Positions 1 through 8,071 of a stretch of DNA of 64,000 bases are shown here, piece after piece. The DNA is from Gammaproteobacteria bacterium MFB021 (GTDB taxonomy: Bacteria > Pseudomonadota > Gammaproteobacteria > Pseudomonadales > Halomonadaceae). How positions within the stretch are numbered: position 1 is the first letter of the stretch; the number at the start of each line of letters is the position of its first letter. The position numbers were made by a program, and so were the translations under genes. The stretch lies in NCBI GenBank assembly GCA_000737985.1, contig JNVT01000113.1, positions 1 through 64,000 of the forward strand, read 5' to 3'. The notes beneath the pieces were generated by a model. It was not told the DNA's origin. It did no database searches and saw only the letters and a list, made by a program, of their open reading frames with translations.

Positions 1-2
1 CT

Positions 3-521
3 TCACTGGAGATCGCCAGCGGCAGCGAGGATCTTGCCCGGCACCTGGCCGAGGCGCTGCCCGGCCTGCGCTGGCAGCCCTCGGTGAGCAGACCCGAGGC
101 GCTGCCCGAGCTCGCCGCCTGGCGCGCGCACGCCGCGCCGCCCAACCCGTTCGCGCCGCTGGCGGTGGATGATACCGCCGAGTGGCCCGAGATCGCGGAG
201 CTGGCTGCGGTATGCGCCTTCAATCTGGTGCATATCGCGCCCTGGGCGGTGGCCGAAGCGCTGTTCGCCGGCGCCGGCCGCCAGCTGCCGCCGGGCGGGC
301 TTCTGGTGCTCTACGGACCGTTCAAGCGCGCCGAGACGCCCTTGGCCGCGAGCAACGCCCGCTTCGACGAGGCGCTGCGCGCGCGTGACCCGCGCTGGGG
401 GATTCGCGATCTGACGGCGCTGGAAGCGCTGGCCGCCGCGGCCGGACTGGAGGCGCTGCAGGTGCACGAGATGCCCGCCAACAACCTCTGTCTGGTATGG
501 CGCCGCGCCGCGCAGGCCTGA
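3..521 (+). CDS. DUF938 family class I SAM-dependent methyltransferase-like protein (5' truncated)
   Basis: The reading frame is already open at the left edge, so the true start lies outside the window; 172 codons remain. The visible protein begins in the SAM-binding fold (LEIASGSEDLARHLAEALPG, a variant of motif I) and continues through AFNLVHIAPW, a stretch typical of DUF938, to LVLYGPFKR and a C-terminal NLCLVWRR. DUF938 proteins are predicted SAM-dependent methyltransferases of unknown substrate. The glycine-rich loop carries GSED rather than the more usual GTGEH. A short zinc-ribbon gene follows on the same strand after 57 bases. Family assignment is firm; biochemical function is unknown. 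Confidence 0.8.
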   Translation, partial: SLEIASGSEDLARHLAEALPGLRWQPSVSRPEALPELAAWRAHAAPPNPFAPLAVDDTAEWPEIAELAAVCAFNLVHIAPWAVAEALFAGAGRQLPPGGLLVLYGPFKRAETPLAASNARFDEALRARDPRWGIRDLTALEALAAAAGLEALQVHEMPANNLCLVWRRAAQA

Positions 522-578
522 GCGCCACGACTCGACTACACTGAAGTTCATTCCCGACGGCCGACAAGGAGTAACGCC

Positions 579-818
579 GTGTCAGACTTTTCCGTGGAGT
601 TCCGGATGCCCAAGGGTTGCCCCAACTGCGGCAGCCACATGATGAAGGTCTCCCAGGCCAAGCAGCCCGACGACCGCGTCTTCTGCACGTCGTGCAACAC
701 CGACGTATGCGCCTGGGACCAGGCCGAACGAATCCTCGAAGAGACTCCGCGAAGCGAGTCCGAGCAGTTGATCGAGGATGTGATCAACAATAAGAAGCCC
801 GATACCGACGACGAATAA
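579..818 (+). CDS. small zinc-ribbon protein
   Basis: This 79-residue protein has two CxxC knuckles, GCPNCGS (residues about 14-20) and FCTSCNT (about 35-41), which together would bind one zinc ion, followed by an acidic, helical C-terminal tail ending DTDDE. The start is GTG at 579, supported by an AAGGAG-like ribosome binding site just upstream. It is followed by a strong hairpin terminator. I do not recognise a named family; a single zinc ribbon with an acidic tail suggests a small regulatory or protein-binding factor, but this is inference only. Confidence 0.75.
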   Translation: MSDFSVEFRMPKGCPNCGSHMMKVSQAKQPDDRVFCTSCNTDVCAWDQAERILEETPRSESEQLIEDVINNKKPDTDDE

Positions 819-847
819 GTGGGCGGTGCGTCACGCAATCCCCCGAG

Positions 848-877
848 CCCCGGCCTCAGCGCCGGGGTTCTTCGTTT
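848..877 (+). terminator. rho-independent terminator after the zinc-ribbon gene
   Basis: A 7-bp GC stem (CCCCGGC paired with GCCGGGG) with a 6-base loop is followed by TTCTTCGTTT. It sits 30 bases after the stop of the small zinc-ribbon gene and separates it from the convergent phoH gene. Confidence 0.7.
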
Positions 878-942
878 ATCGGGATTCGTCTTTGGCGGCG
901 GAAGCGGCGGGGGCGAGCCCCCGCCGTCTGGTCACATCAGGG

Positions 943-2358
943 TTACAGCAGCTCTTCGGCCGCCAACGCCAGGCGCGAACGCTCCACGCTCTTGAGCGTG
1001 ATGTGTCCGGCATGGGGCCAGTTGCGGAAGCGCTCGACCACCGCGGCCATGCCGCAGGTGTTGGCGGTGAGGTAGGGCGTGTCGATCTGGCCGACGTTGC
1101 CCAGGCAGACGATCTTGGTGTTGCGCCCGGCCCGGGTGACCAGGGACTTGAGCTGCTTGGGGGTGAAGTTCTGGGCCTCGTCGATGATCAGGAAGGTATC
1201 GTTGAGCGTGCGCCCGCGCATGAAGGTGGGCGAGCGGATCTGCACCCGCGAGCCGATCAGCTGGCGCGTGGCGCCATCGCTCCAGCTGGTCGAGCCCTCG
1301 CGCTCGTCGCGCAGCAGGTTGTCCATGTTGTCGTGGAAGGCACCCATCCACGGTGACATTTTCTCCTCCTCGGTGCCGGGCAGAAAACCGATGTCCTCAC
1401 CCATGGGGATGGGGGCGCGGGTGAACACGATGCGTTCGAACTGCTTGGCGTCCAGCGTCTGCTGGAAAGCCGCGGCCAGGGTCATGAAGGTCTTGCCGGT
1501 GCCTGCGCTGCCGGCGAGGGTGATGAAGTCGATCTCCGGGTCCATCAGCAGGTTGAGGGCGAAGTTCTGGCGGCTGTCGTGGGCGTGGACGCCCCAGACG
1601 CCGTCGTGATGGCGGTAGTTGGTGAGCAGCTGCAGGGTGGCGCGGCGCGGCGAGTGGCTGCGCACGATCGCCTCGAAGTCGGCGCCGTTGTCGCTGTCGG
1701 AGACCAGCATGCCGACATGCCAATCCTCGGGGATGGTGCCCTCCAGATGGTAGAGGGTGTGCCCCTCGGCACGTTCGACCATCACCTCGACATCCAGCGA
1801 CTCCCACAGGCCGTGGCCGTCACGACCGGCGTCGGCGTAGACCTTGGCGCCCTCGATCATGGCGTCGAGATCGTCGAAGGCCTTGTCGCTGAGGTAGTCC
1901 TCCACCGGCACCTTGAGCGCGGCGGCCTTGACTCGCAGGTTGATGTCCTTGGTCACCAGGATGACCGAGGCATCCGGGCGGTCGCGGCGCAGGCGGCAGG
2001 TCTCGGCGAGAATGCGATTGTCCGGAGAGTTCTCCAGGGTCTCCAGCGGTTCCAGATCCTGATAGCAGAGAAAGCGCAGGCGGCCGGCGGGTTCGCCGCT
2101 GGCGCGCGGGATGGGAATGCCTTGCTGAATCTCCTCGGGGGTGACGTGGGCGGTGAGATCGGAAAGGGTGCGGCTGATCTGACGGGCGGTGCGAGCGATC
2201 TCGCGCATGCCGTTCTTGTGCTTGTCGAGCTCCTCGAGCACGGTCATGGGGATGACCACATCATGCTCTTCGAAATGATAGAGGGCTGCGGGGTCGTGGA
2301 TCAGGACATTGGTGTCCAGTACGTAGAGCCTGTTCGCTTTCTTGTCGATACGCACCAT
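943..2358 (-). CDS. PIN domain-PhoH family ATPase (PhoH2 type)
   Basis: The 471-residue protein joins an N-terminal PIN ribonuclease domain (LYVLDTNVL near residue 11, with conserved acidic residues down to about 145) to a C-terminal PhoH-type P-loop ATPase. Walker A is GSAGTGKT at about 283-290 and Walker B is FLIIDEAQN. PhoH2 proteins of other bacteria are RNA helicase/ribonucleases; the same activity is likely here but not shown. ATG at 2358 is chosen over an in-frame GTG at 2370 because that GTG overlaps the AGGAG ribosome binding site. The gene is monocistronic, with terminators on both sides. Confidence 0.9.
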   Translation of the reverse strand: MVRIDKKANRLYVLDTNVLIHDPAALYHFEEHDVVIPMTVLEELDKHKNGMREIARTARQISRTLSDLTAHVTPEEIQQGIPIPRASGEPAGRLRFLCYQDLEPLETLENSPDNRILAETCRLRRDRPDASVILVTKDINLRVKAAALKVPVEDYLSDKAFDDLDAMIEGAKVYADAGRDGHGLWESLDVEVMVERAEGHTLYHLEGTIPEDWHVGMLVSDSDNGADFEAIVRSHSPRRATLQLLTNYRHHDGVWGVHAHDSRQNFALNLLMDPEIDFITLAGSAGTGKTFMTLAAAFQQTLDAKQFERIVFTRAPIPMGEDIGFLPGTEEEKMSPWMGAFHDNMDNLLRDEREGSTSWSDGATRQLIGSRVQIRSPTFMRGRTLNDTFLIIDEAQNFTPKQLKSLVTRAGRNTKIVCLGNVGQIDTPYLTANTCGMAAVVERFRNWPHAGHITLKSVERSRLALAAEELL

Positions 2359-2615
2359 CGGCAAAAGCACTCCTGTGAGTTCAAGGCTTCTCGACCCTGA
2401 CAGAGTGCCGTGACAAGTCGATGTCGGGCAGGAGACTCCGTCAGTGCCACTGTCGTGTCGGACGCAAGAACGGTGTCGGCGTTACCTCCCTGACGTAACG
2501 GAGTCAGTCTCAGAATGGGCCTAAGTGGCGCAAACTTCTACCCCCGCAAACGGAAATTATCGGTGCCCCTGGGGTAGGCCAGCTGGCCGATGGATTTTCA
2601 CCCCTAGCAGACAGC

Positions 2616-2645
2616 AAAAAGCCCCGCACTGGGCGGGGCTTTTTC
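2616..2645 (-). terminator. rho-independent terminator after the M23 peptidase gene
   Basis: AAAAAGCCCCGC and GCGGGGCTTTTT form a near-perfect stem with A and T runs on both sides, so it could work in both directions. It lies about 70 bases past the stop of the minus-strand peptidase gene and upstream of phoH. The 354-base gap 2359-2712 otherwise holds only short duplications (2659-2718) and presumably the phoH promoter. Confidence 0.85.
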
Positions 2646-2658
2646 AAGGCAGGGCTCG

Positions 2659-2718
2659 TCTTGTACTGGCCATCGATCTTGTACTGGCCAGAGACCGATC
2701 AGATGAGACCGATCAGAT
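2659..2718. repeat. two consecutive 14-bp direct duplications
   Basis: TCTTGTACTGGCCA occurs at 2659-2672 and 2677-2690; immediately afterwards GAGACCGATCAGAT occurs at 2691-2704 and again at 2705-2718. The second pair spans the stop codon of the M23 peptidase gene (TGA on the minus strand, 2713-2715), so the stop and its context are duplicated. Confidence 0.9.
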
Positions 2719-4422
2719 ATTGTCGTCGCCACGCTGGGTCTTCTGCAGATCGACCTGGGCGATGGCCGGTTCGTCGCTGCTGTCCTGATCGAGCTTGGCC
2801 AGCAGGTTTTCCGACTGACGCTTGAAGGCTGCCAGCGCCTTGCCGGTCAGCTTCTGCGAGTCCGGCAGCTTCACGCGCATGGCGTCGACCTGGCGGTTGT
2901 TGACCAGGATCTCGTAGTGCAGGTGCGGCCCGGTGGTGCGTCCGGTGTTGCCGGAGAGCGCGATCTCCTGGCCCATCTTGACCCGCTCGCCGGGCTTCAC
3001 CAGCGCCTTGCTCAGGTGCAGGTAGCGGGTGACGTAGCCATTGTCGTGACGGATCACGATGTACTTGCCGGCGAGCGGGTGGTTGACCACCTTCTCGACC
3101 CGGCCGTCGGCGGGGGCATCGATCGGGGTGCCGCTGCGCATGGCGAAGTCGGTGCCCTTATGCGGGCTGATCCGACCGGTGACCGGATGGTGCCGGCGCA
3201 GGTTGAACGGCGAGCTGATGCGGTAGTGCCCCTGGAAGGGGTAGCGGTCGAAGGCGGGATCGAGACCGTTGCCGTCCGGGGTATAGAAGTGATCGTCGGC
3301 GCTGTTGCGTACCACGGTCAGATCCATGCGCTGGCCTTCGTACTTGGCGGCGAGAATCTTGGAGTCCAGCGACTGGCCGTCGATCATGTCGGATTCGACC
3401 AGCACCTGGAAGTGATCGCCGGCGCGGGCGTCGCGGCGGAAATCGAGCTTCTTGGAGAGCACGTGGGTCAATTCGGAGACCTCGGCGCTGGAAAGCCCGG
3501 TGGACTGCGCCGAGAGCGCGAAGGAGCCGCTGACAGTACCGCTGAACATACGCTGGGTGGCCTCGCCGGCTTTCTCGATCGGCGAGTAGGCGAACTCGGC
3601 GGTCTCGCTGTCACGCTCGATCAGATAGCCGTCGCGGGGATTCTTCATCACCCGCAGGGCCAGCAGCTGGCCATTCTCGTCGAGCTTGTAATCGAAGGTC
3701 CGGCCGACGCGCCAGCGGGTCAGTACTTTCTTGTCCGGCACCGCGCCGAGGATCTGGGTCACATCGCTGTACTCCAGCCCCAGCGTGCGCTCGGCGGTCA
3801 GGGCAAAGGAGTCGCCCGGCTGGATGGTGTAGCTCTGCCACTCCGGCACGTACTGCTCATGCGAGGCGATCTCGCTGCCGAGCTCGGGGTCGGCGTTCGG
3901 GTCGAGCATCCCATCGGACGTCCAGTCCTCGTAGGAGGTGCCGCCGATATCGTCGTCGCTGTCGCTGTTGGCGGCGAAGTCATGCCCGCTGGCGCCCAGC
4001 GCCAGGGCCGACTTGAGTGCCGTGGCGGCGAGCAACGGGGCAGCGGGAGCGCTGGCCGAGCCGGTGGCGGTCGTAGCACTGGCCGCGGGAATGTCCTCGC
4101 TGGCCTGCGCCTGGGGAATCAGATCGACATCCATGACTTCCAGCGGTTTCAACTGCGCCAGCGGTATATCGTCGGAAAGACGCTGGAATGTCGAAGGCTC
4201 ACTCGCCTTGTCATGATCATCGGTCGGGGCATGATCGCCAGCCGAGGCGATGATCGACTGGGAGAGTGTGGCGGTCGAAGCGACGGAAATCGGTGTCTGC
4301 GCGGTGTCGGCGTGGTCAAAGACGCCGATGATCTTTTGCGTACCCAGCACGGTGACCATAGTGGCGACCGGAAGCAGCAGCACTTTATGAGTGCGGGGTA
4401 GCGAATGGAAAATTCGCAGCAT
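2713..4422 (-). CDS. M23 family peptidoglycan DD-endopeptidase (OapA/MepM-like)
   Basis: The 569-residue protein has an N-terminal membrane anchor (about residues 14-33), a long low-complexity linker rich in Ala, Ser and Asp (40-185), an OapA/LysM-like region (195-245), and a C-terminal LytM/M23 metallopeptidase domain. The zinc ligands are visible as HKGTDFA (H421, D425) and PHLHYEI (H500, H502). Enzymes of this type cut D-Ala-mDAP crosslinks in the periplasm to allow wall growth. It is monocistronic, with a terminator behind it. No clear ribosome binding site precedes ATG 4422. Family assignment is firm; MepM orthology is likely but not certain. Confidence 0.9.
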   Translation of the reverse strand: MLRIFHSLPRTHKVLLLPVATMVTVLGTQKIIGVFDHADTAQTPISVASTATLSQSIIASAGDHAPTDDHDKASEPSTFQRLSDDIPLAQLKPLEVMDVDLIPQAQASEDIPAASATTATGSASAPAAPLLAATALKSALALGASGHDFAANSDSDDDIGGTSYEDWTSDGMLDPNADPELGSEIASHEQYVPEWQSYTIQPGDSFALTAERTLGLEYSDVTQILGAVPDKKVLTRWRVGRTFDYKLDENGQLLALRVMKNPRDGYLIERDSETAEFAYSPIEKAGEATQRMFSGTVSGSFALSAQSTGLSSAEVSELTHVLSKKLDFRRDARAGDHFQVLVESDMIDGQSLDSKILAAKYEGQRMDLTVVRNSADDHFYTPDGNGLDPAFDRYPFQGHYRISSPFNLRRHHPVTGRISPHKGTDFAMRSGTPIDAPADGRVEKVVNHPLAGKYIVIRHDNGYVTRYLHLSKALVKPGERVKMGQEIALSGNTGRTTGPHLHYEILVNNRQVDAMRVKLPDSQKLTGKALAAFKRQSENLLAKLDQDSSDEPAIAQVDLQKTQRGDDNI

Positions 4423-4480
4423 GAAGGTGAAGGCCCGAGTAAAAAAGGTGACAAACTAATATAAAGGCTCGGGAACCATA

Positions 4481-4546
4481 CCCCATGGCGGTATTAATTG
4501 CCTAGTCTGTATTAATGTACAGCATCGAATCCCAGACGCCATGGGG
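4481..4546. promoter_or_regulatory. inverted repeat enclosing direct repeats in the peptidase/LysR divergent region
   Basis: CCCCATGGCG (4481-4490) is matched exactly in inverse by CGCCATGGGG (4537-4546). Between them GTATTAAT occurs twice (4491-4498 and 4509-4516). The arrangement lies 60-125 bases upstream of the M23 peptidase start in AT-rich DNA and looks like a control region. The rest of the 471-base gap up to the LysR gene at 4894 shows no convincing gene. Confidence 0.5.
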
Positions 4547-4893
4547 TGCGGAGAAGAGTGCCCCGGTGTCAAGCAGATGTTTTGCAGCCTAACTTTTCAT
4601 GCCCGGTATCGCCCGGTTCGCGCAGCGCGTCGCACTAATATGGTGCAATAAAAACGTCGCTATTTTGCGCCAATGGTGCTCCGTAAAACCCTTGTATGAG
4701 TTTTCGATGGCACCGAAAAATCTCTGCCGGGAAGTGCTGGAAGGGCTCGTTCGATATGGATGCCCGCGGCCACAGTGTACTGGCCGAATGGCCGCGCACA
4801 ATGGGTTTCTCGATGCCTGTGACGCGGTAAACTGGTGGGGGCGCGGCTTCCCTGCCCAGGCCCATGAGCGTTTTTCAGCCGGAGAATGAGCGC

Positions 4894-5856
4894 ATGCCGA
4901 GAGTGACCTTGCTGCAGTGGCAGATGCTGGCGGCAGTGGCCGACCATGGCGGGTTCGCCAAGGCGGCGGAGGCGATCCACAAGAGCCCCTCGACGCTCAA
5001 CCATGCGATTCACAAGATCGAGGAGCAGCTGGGGGTGCGCCTGTTCGAGCCCAAGGGACGCCAGGTGGTGCTGACCGAAGCCGGGGAGATGCTGCTGCGC
5101 CGGGCACGCCAGCTGATCGAGAACGCAGCGCTGCTCGAGGATGTCGCCGAGCGCCTGGCCGGCGGCCTCGAAGCGGAGATCGCGCTGGCGGTGGATCAGA
5201 TCTTCCCCGGCTGCGCGCTGGCCGAGGCGCTGACCCGCTTCTCGGCAGCCTACCCCCACGTGCGCGTGCAGCTGCACGAGACCGTGCTCAACGGCGCTGT
5301 CGAAATGCTGTACGAGTCGCGCGCCGACCTGATCATCTCGGGCTTCAGCCCGCAGGGCTTTCTGGGGCAGCCGCTGGTGGACATTCCGTTCATCGCCGTG
5401 GCTCACCCCGAGCATCCGTTGCACGGCCTGGGCCGGGCGCTCGATCTGCGTGACCTGGAAGGCCATCGCCAGCTGGTGGTGCGCGACTCCGCCGTGCGCC
5501 ACCGGCTGGACGCCGGCTGGCTGAAGGCCGAGCAGCGCTGGACACTCTCGCATCTCTCTACCTCCATCGACATGCTCGAGCGCGGGCTGGGCTTTGCCTG
5601 GGTGCCGCAGACGCGTATCCAGGCGGCGCTCGACGGCGGCCGGCTGAGGGCGCTGCCGCTGCGGGTCGGCGGTATCCGCTACGCTTCGCTGCAGATCGTC
5701 CATCGCGATATCGATGGCGCCGGTCCGGCGACTCAGGCCCTGGCGCAGGCGCTGATCGAGGCGACCGTCACCAGCTGCCGTGATACCGAGCCTTTGCTGT
5801 TGCCGGAGGGGGCGCAAGCGCATCAGATCCCGCTGGCTGACGCGCCACAGTCTTAA
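4894..5856 (+). CDS. LysR family transcriptional regulator
   Basis: A 320-residue LysR-type regulator. The N-terminal winged helix-turn-helix (residues 1-60) carries LLQWQMLAAVADHGGFAKAA and a recognition helix around SPSTLNHAIHKIEEQLG; the rest is a periplasmic-binding-protein-like effector domain. ATG 4894 is preferred because GGAG stands 9 bases ahead; an in-frame ATG at 4864 lacks a good ribosome binding site. It is divergent from the M23 peptidase gene and lies 158 bases ahead of the glutathionyl-hydroquinone reductase gene, the more plausible target. The effector is unknown. Confidence 0.85.
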   Translation: MPRVTLLQWQMLAAVADHGGFAKAAEAIHKSPSTLNHAIHKIEEQLGVRLFEPKGRQVVLTEAGEMLLRRARQLIENAALLEDVAERLAGGLEAEIALAVDQIFPGCALAEALTRFSAAYPHVRVQLHETVLNGAVEMLYESRADLIISGFSPQGFLGQPLVDIPFIAVAHPEHPLHGLGRALDLRDLEGHRQLVVRDSAVRHRLDAGWLKAEQRWTLSHLSTSIDMLERGLGFAWVPQTRIQAALDGGRLRALPLRVGGIRYASLQIVHRDIDGAGPATQALAQALIEATVTSCRDTEPLLLPEGAQAHQIPLADAPQS

Positions 5857-5956
5857 GATTCGCCTGCGCCGAACGGTGGCAGCGAATTTATCCGCTCGAT
5901 ATTCGATTCCGGCGCTCTATGCTGAAAGTGAATGACGCTGAAGGCGAATCGCGGGC

Positions 5957-6000
5957 GCGCCGGGAATATCGGACGGGCGCGGTGCGCCGGGAATATCGGA
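5957..6000. repeat. 17-bp direct repeat upstream of the GHR gene
   Basis: GCGCCGGGAATATCGGA occurs at 5957-5973 and again, identically, at 5984-6000, 27 bases apart, ending only 14 bases before the start codon of the next gene. It may be a duplicated operator or a slippage product. Confidence 0.7.
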
Positions 6001-6014
6001 ACAGGGAGAAACGC

Positions 6015-7019
6015 ATGGGCCTGTTGGTCAACGGTGAATGGCAGGACAAGTGGTACGACACCCAGAGCCACGGCGGGGAGTTCGTGCGCGAATCCGCCAA
6101 GCTGCGCGACTGGGTCACGGCCGACGGTGAAGCGGGGCCGGATGCGCAGCCGGGGGTGCCCGCCGAGGCCGGGCGCTTTCATCTCTATGTCTCGCTGGCC
6201 TGCCCCTGGGCCCATCGGGCGCTGATCATGCGCAAGCTCAAGGGCCTCGATGGTCTGATCGGGGTTTCCCACACCAGCCCGCTGATGCTCGACCAGGGTT
6301 GGTCTTATCACCGCGACGAAGGCTCCAGCGGCGATGCGGTCAATGGGGTCGAGTACCACCATCAGCTCTATACCCTGACCGACCCTCGCTATACCGGGCG
6401 GGTCACCGTGCCGGCGCTATGGGACAAGCAGCAGGGGCGGATTCTCAACAACGAGTCGGCGGAACTGGTGCGCATGTTCGACTCGGCCTTCGACGGGCTC
6501 ACCGGCAACCGGCTCGAGCTCTATCCGGAGGATCTGCGCGAGGTGATCGACGCGGTCAACGCCGACGTCTACGACAACGTCAACAACGGCGTCTACAAGA
6601 CCGGCTTCGCCACCGAACAGGCGGTCTACGAGAAACACTACGAGGCGCTGTTCGCCTGCCTCGACCGGCTCGAGGCGCGTCTCGCCGAGCAGCGCTATCT
6701 GGCCGGCGCCTGGCTGACCGAGGCGGATATTCGCCTGTTCACCACGCTGATCCGCTTCGACGCGGTTTATTTCGGACACTTCAAGTGCAACCGCCGGCGG
6801 ATCGAGGACTACCCGCAGCTCGCCAACTATCTGCGTGAACTCTACCAGTGGCCGGGTATCGCCGAGACGGTCGACTTCGACCATATCAAGCGCCACTACT
6901 ATTACAGTCACGACACCATCAACCCGGCCCGTATCGTGCCGCGGGGGCCGCAGCTGGATCTCGAGCGGCCTCATGACCGCGAGCGGCTGGAGGGGCACGG
7001 TATCCGCGAACGCGCCTGA
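6015..7019 (+). CDS. yqjG: glutathionyl-hydroquinone reductase (YqjG/ECM4 family)
   Basis: A 334-residue Xi-class glutathione transferase. The catalytic cysteine is in SLACPWAHRAL (C63), followed by the GST C-terminal helical domain with VYKTGFATEQAVYE and the conserved tail RIVPRGP. The enzyme reduces glutathionyl-hydroquinones to hydroquinones using glutathione. ATG 6015 has an AGGGAG ribosome binding site; the frame is open further upstream, but that part does not resemble the family. It is preceded by a LysR gene in the same direction, a possible regulator. Confidence 0.92.
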   Translation: MGLLVNGEWQDKWYDTQSHGGEFVRESAKLRDWVTADGEAGPDAQPGVPAEAGRFHLYVSLACPWAHRALIMRKLKGLDGLIGVSHTSPLMLDQGWSYHRDEGSSGDAVNGVEYHHQLYTLTDPRYTGRVTVPALWDKQQGRILNNESAELVRMFDSAFDGLTGNRLELYPEDLREVIDAVNADVYDNVNNGVYKTGFATEQAVYEKHYEALFACLDRLEARLAEQRYLAGAWLTEADIRLFTTLIRFDAVYFGHFKCNRRRIEDYPQLANYLRELYQWPGIAETVDFDHIKRHYYYSHDTINPARIVPRGPQLDLERPHDRERLEGHGIRERA

Positions 7020-7062
7020 TACCGCAATATCGGGTCAGATGTGACGTCTCATCTGTGGCGTC

Positions 7063-7554
7063 TCAGGTATGGCGCCGCAGCCAGCGGTCCAGCGCATTGG
7101 CGAACTCGCGCCGCTCGGTATCGCCGTAGGCATCGGGGCCGCGGGTCTGCTCGCCGCTGGCGCGCAGCGTCTCCAGGAAGTCGCGCATCTGCACCTTGGC
7201 GCGTACGTTGTCGGCGCTCAGTGGCTCTCCACGGGTGGTCATGACATCGGCGCCGCGCTCGATCACCTCCTGGGCCAACGGCAGGTCGCTGGTGATTACC
7301 AGATCGCCGGGGCGCACCGAGGCCGCGATCAGGTCGTCGGCGGCATCGAAGCCTTGGGCCACGCTACGCGCCTTGACCCAGGCCGAGGGCGGCAGCGGCA
7401 GGGTGTGATTGGCGACCATCCAGGTTGGAGTGCGGGTGCGCTCGGCGGCGCGCAGGATGATCTCGCGGGCTGCCCGCGGGCAGGCATCGGCATCGACCCA
7501 CAGGGTCACGGAGGATGTCGCGTCCGCGCGCGCTTCGGGTATCTCTTGGGTCAT
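7063..7554 (-). CDS. UPF0178 family protein (YaiI/YqxD-like)
   Basis: A 163-residue protein with the family hallmarks VDADACPRAAREIILRAAERT near the N-terminus, a central VITSDLPLAQEVIERGA, and NVRAKVQMRDFLETLR toward the end. The fold is PIN-like/NYN-related, but no activity is established. ATG 7554 is chosen because AGGAG precedes it at good spacing; the frame extends 22 codons further upstream without homology-like sequence. It is convergent with the GHR gene, with only 43 bases between them. Confidence 0.88.
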   Translation of the reverse strand: MTQEIPEARADATSSVTLWVDADACPRAAREIILRAAERTRTPTWMVANHTLPLPPSAWVKARSVAQGFDAADDLIAASVRPGDLVITSDLPLAQEVIERGADVMTTRGEPLSADNVRAKVQMRDFLETLRASGEQTRGPDAYGDTERREFANALDRWLRRHT

Positions 7555-7733
7555 CGGCGCTTCTCCTGGAACCGGGTGACTGGCAGCGGCGATTCTAGCG
7601 GTGATAGGCCGCGCACTCACCTCCCGTCGGGGCGCAAGAGGCCTGGATGTCGTGTGCGCGCGAGAGGAGGGTGAGAGGCGGGGAGGGGAGATGTAGGAAA
7701 TTTACGATCGTGGTGGAGGTGGCGCTTCACCCA

Positions 7734-7742
7734 TGGTATAGT
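7734..7742 (+). promoter_or_regulatory. candidate extended -10 promoter of the RNA helicase gene
   Basis: TGGTATAGT fits the extended -10 pattern TGnTATAAT; no clear -35 is present. If used, transcription would begin near 7749 and leave a leader of about 320 bases ahead of the helicase start at 8072. Confidence 0.4.
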
Positions 7743-7749
7743 TGCGCTT

Positions 7750-8071
7750 CCTCGCATGTGTTGACCCCACCATCCTGCCGATATGTCTGCAATCCACGCC
7801 ATCGACCCGTGAGTCGATGCCACTACCGGACGTATCTCGTGTACGACGCACGGCGCAAGCCGACTTCTGCGTCCGGATGCAACGATGGCGCGCTTTTATC
7901 GATCGATGACTCTCACGATCGGGCGCAGCAAGGTCGCCACAGACGTCTCCGACTCCGGCACTCGCGCCGACTCGGTGACAATGCCAGGTGCGACCGGTGT
8001 CGGTCGGGCCACAAGCCCGCGGCACCATGACATTTTCGCCGGTACCTCCACCGGCCACTCCAAGGTGTGAA
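7750..8071 (+). promoter_or_regulatory. long untranslated leader of the DEAD-box helicase gene
   Basis: About 320 bases with no plausible gene separate the candidate promoter from the helicase start. A clean hairpin lies at 7800-7819 (CATCGAC and GTCGATG around a 6-base loop). Cold-shock helicase genes of the DeaD/CsdA type are known for long regulatory leaders, so a post-transcriptional role is a reasonable inference. Confidence 0.45.

Noticed and set aside
4599-4889. A 96-codon plus-strand frame between the M23 peptidase and LysR genes
   Set aside because: No ribosome binding site, no recognisable motif, and it overlaps the LysR start region.
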